Shown piece after piece: positions 22,119 through 23,024 of a DNA stretch of 23,024 nucleotides (the first letter of the stretch is position 1; each line of letters starts with the position of its first letter). Under the pieces are notes generated by a model, which was given only the letters and a program-made list of their open reading frames with translations, was not told where the DNA came from and ran no database searches. The position numbers and the translations under genes were made by a program. The DNA lies in the IMG/VR virus record IMGVR_UViG_3300027847_002746, positions 1-23,024 of that record; one strand, 5' to 3'. The DNA is from a virus.

Positions 22119-22545
22119 TGTGCAGTGCAGAAGGCGATTTGGTGTACGGGTTTTCCATCTCGTGAATCAGATAGACAGTCTCTTGGTCTGGCCAGACAAA
22201 CGGTCGTTCTGGTTGGAGGGCTTTGGCGTATCTCTGCTCCATGCCCACCCAATGGTCGGCTTCTTTTTCCGTAAAGGGCCCGTAGGTCGTATTGGGTTCG
22301 CCTTCTACAATCAGTGTGACAAGATGGTTCCGGTCGACGATCACAAGCTGGTCCTCGTCGAAGTGCCGCAGCTTGTCATCTGCAAAGCGAACCTTCCATC
22401 GTTTCACTCCGATGTGTTTCGTTTTGGAAGGCCCGACCACACGCCCCTCTTGGTCTGTTCTATCCTGGATATCGAACGGGTTGATTGGGGACTGAGCAGC
22501 GTAGTCGCGGCGGATGGATACTTTGATGCCTTTGATAATGGTCAT
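22093..22545 (-). CDS. hypothetical protein, 150 aa
   Basis: ATG at 22545 overlaps the upstream stop (ATGA). The product has strand-like segments (TIIKGIKVSIRRDYAAQSP, KRWKVRFADDKLRHFDEDQL, VIVDRNHLVTLIVEGEP) and a Trp-containing helix (EKEADHWVGMEQRYAKAL). No family known. Second gene of the copy G operon. Confidence 0.65.
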   Translation of the reverse strand: MTIIKGIKVSIRRDYAAQSPINPFDIQDRTDQEGRVVGPSKTKHIGVKRWKVRFADDKLRHFDEDQLVIVDRNHLVTLIVEGEPNTTYGPFTEKEADHWVGMEQRYAKALQPERPFVWPDQETVYLIHEMENPYTKSPSALHSETTKQSS

Positions 22546-22808
22546 ATCAGTTTCTCCAGTTCAGGGTCGAGGGGTTTTTCGTTCAGTGCGACCCATGCTT
22601 GGTTCATCAGCTCTGTGAATTCTCCGTCGTCACAGCAGTCGCCTGCCACGGAATACTGCAGCGGGCCTTCATCGCAATCGATGCAAGCCTCTTTGGGAAT
22701 GGGCCAGCCTCTGTCATTCAGTGCCCAGATGAGATGGCCCTTGTGCAGTCCATCTTCTTCGCCAATGTCGTTGATAACGTGGAAGGTGTTGTCGTATCTG
22801 TGTGCCAT
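22542..22808 (-). CDS. hypothetical protein with Cys cluster, 88 aa
   Basis: ATG at 22808 follows AAGGAG nine bases upstream. The product has CIDCDEGPLQYSVAGDCCDD, a group of four Cys residues that may bind metal, and ends acidic (ALNEKPLDPELEKLI). First gene of the operon behind promoter copy G. Confidence 0.65.
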   Translation of the reverse strand: MAHRYDNTFHVINDIGEEDGLHKGHLIWALNDRGWPIPKEACIDCDEGPLQYSVAGDCCDDGEFTELMNQAWVALNEKPLDPELEKLI

Positions 22809-22846
22809 CTCTGTGTCTCCTTGTTTGTTGCTTAACCTCTACAACA

Positions 22847-22875
22847 AGTATAACGACCACAACCAGCTTCAGCTG
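22847..22875 (-). promoter_or_regulatory. cassette promoter copy G
   Basis: CAGCTG (22875-22870), 17-nt spacer with GGTTGTG, TATACT (22852-22847). It lies 6 kb from the other copies and drives the 22808 operon, so the motif is not just a local tandem duplication. Confidence 0.75.
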
Positions 22876-22901
22876 CCTGGGAGTGCGTCCTTTTCCATCT
22901 T

Positions 22902-23024
22902 TTATGCAGATGGGCGAGGAGCTCCGTCTTCGTGTGCTGCACACATCATCAGATGGAGGGTGTATGCTTCCGCATCTTTGAGAATGCTGTCGAGCAAGGT
23001 GTCGAGATGTGATTCGAACCAGAC
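22902..23024 (-). CDS. C-terminal end of a gene cut by the window edge
   Basis: The minus strand is open from the right edge to TAA at 22904-22902, giving 40 residues (FESHLDTLLDSILKDAEAYT, then LHLMMCAAHEDGAPRPSA). Helical composition, family unknown. It precedes promoter copy G, as the other cassette genes do. Confidence 0.55.
   Translation of the reverse strand, partial: VWFESHLDTLLDSILKDAEAYTLHLMMCAAHEDGAPRPSA

Noticed and set aside
22990-23024. GGTTCGAATC on the minus strand near the right edge, like a tRNA T-arm
   Set aside because: No stem pairs around it and no acceptor or anticodon arm is seen; it is inside a coding frame.

Overview
The window looks like part of a tailed-phage or prophage genome. 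Two blocks converge at about 12.9 kb: a plus-strand block (1-12895) and a minus-strand block (23024-12916). Most genes overlap by 1-30 bases, start codons include ATG, GTG and TTG, and many proteins are short and unfamiliar, all typical of phages. The host cannot be fixed from sequence. Ser-rich tails on small structural proteins, DUF932 and many small hypothetical genes would fit phages of environmental Gram-negative or planctomycete-like hosts, but this is only an impression.

Plus block. It opens inside a tape measure gene. Six probably virion-associated proteins follow (1868-6649): unrecognised tail, baseplate or fibre candidates with Cys pairs, acidic linkers and Ser-rich tails. Next is a tight ten-gene run (6660-12895) for surface or glycan chemistry: a DUF115/MptE-like Rossmann protein, a cupin, three GT-A-type glycosyltransferases, three SAM methyltransferase-like proteins, a P-loop sulfotransferase-like protein and a small unknown. 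Its position after tail genes suggests modification of virion or host-surface glycans.

Minus block. At the right is an operon of small unknown genes (22808-21212) and the end of another gene at the window edge. A sigma-70-like promoter with a palindrome between -35 and -10 then precedes a coupled replication/regulation operon: phage sigma factor, SNF2-family helicase, ribbon-helix-helix protein, DnaG-like CHC2/Toprim primase, then a structured leader and a DUF932/TIGR03299 protein ending in a strong terminator. Beyond the terminator lies an untranslated array of ten GAATCAT repeats, mostly 14 nt apart, a candidate replication origin or regulator-binding array.

From 16.8 to 13.9 kb there is a run of small gene cassettes, most with their own promoter. 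Seven copies of one promoter design occur in the window (six here, one at 22.85 kb): CAGCT-like -35, exactly 17 nt, then TATACT. Two copies merge a UUCG-loop hairpin with the -35. A 7-mer in the spacer, CACAACC in some copies, is replaced in place by its reverse complement GGTTGTG in others. Together with the phage sigma factor this suggests a dedicated regulon. The block ends with a folded inverted-repeat element (13705-13874), a small beta-rich protein, an HD-domain protein and a terminator at the convergence point.
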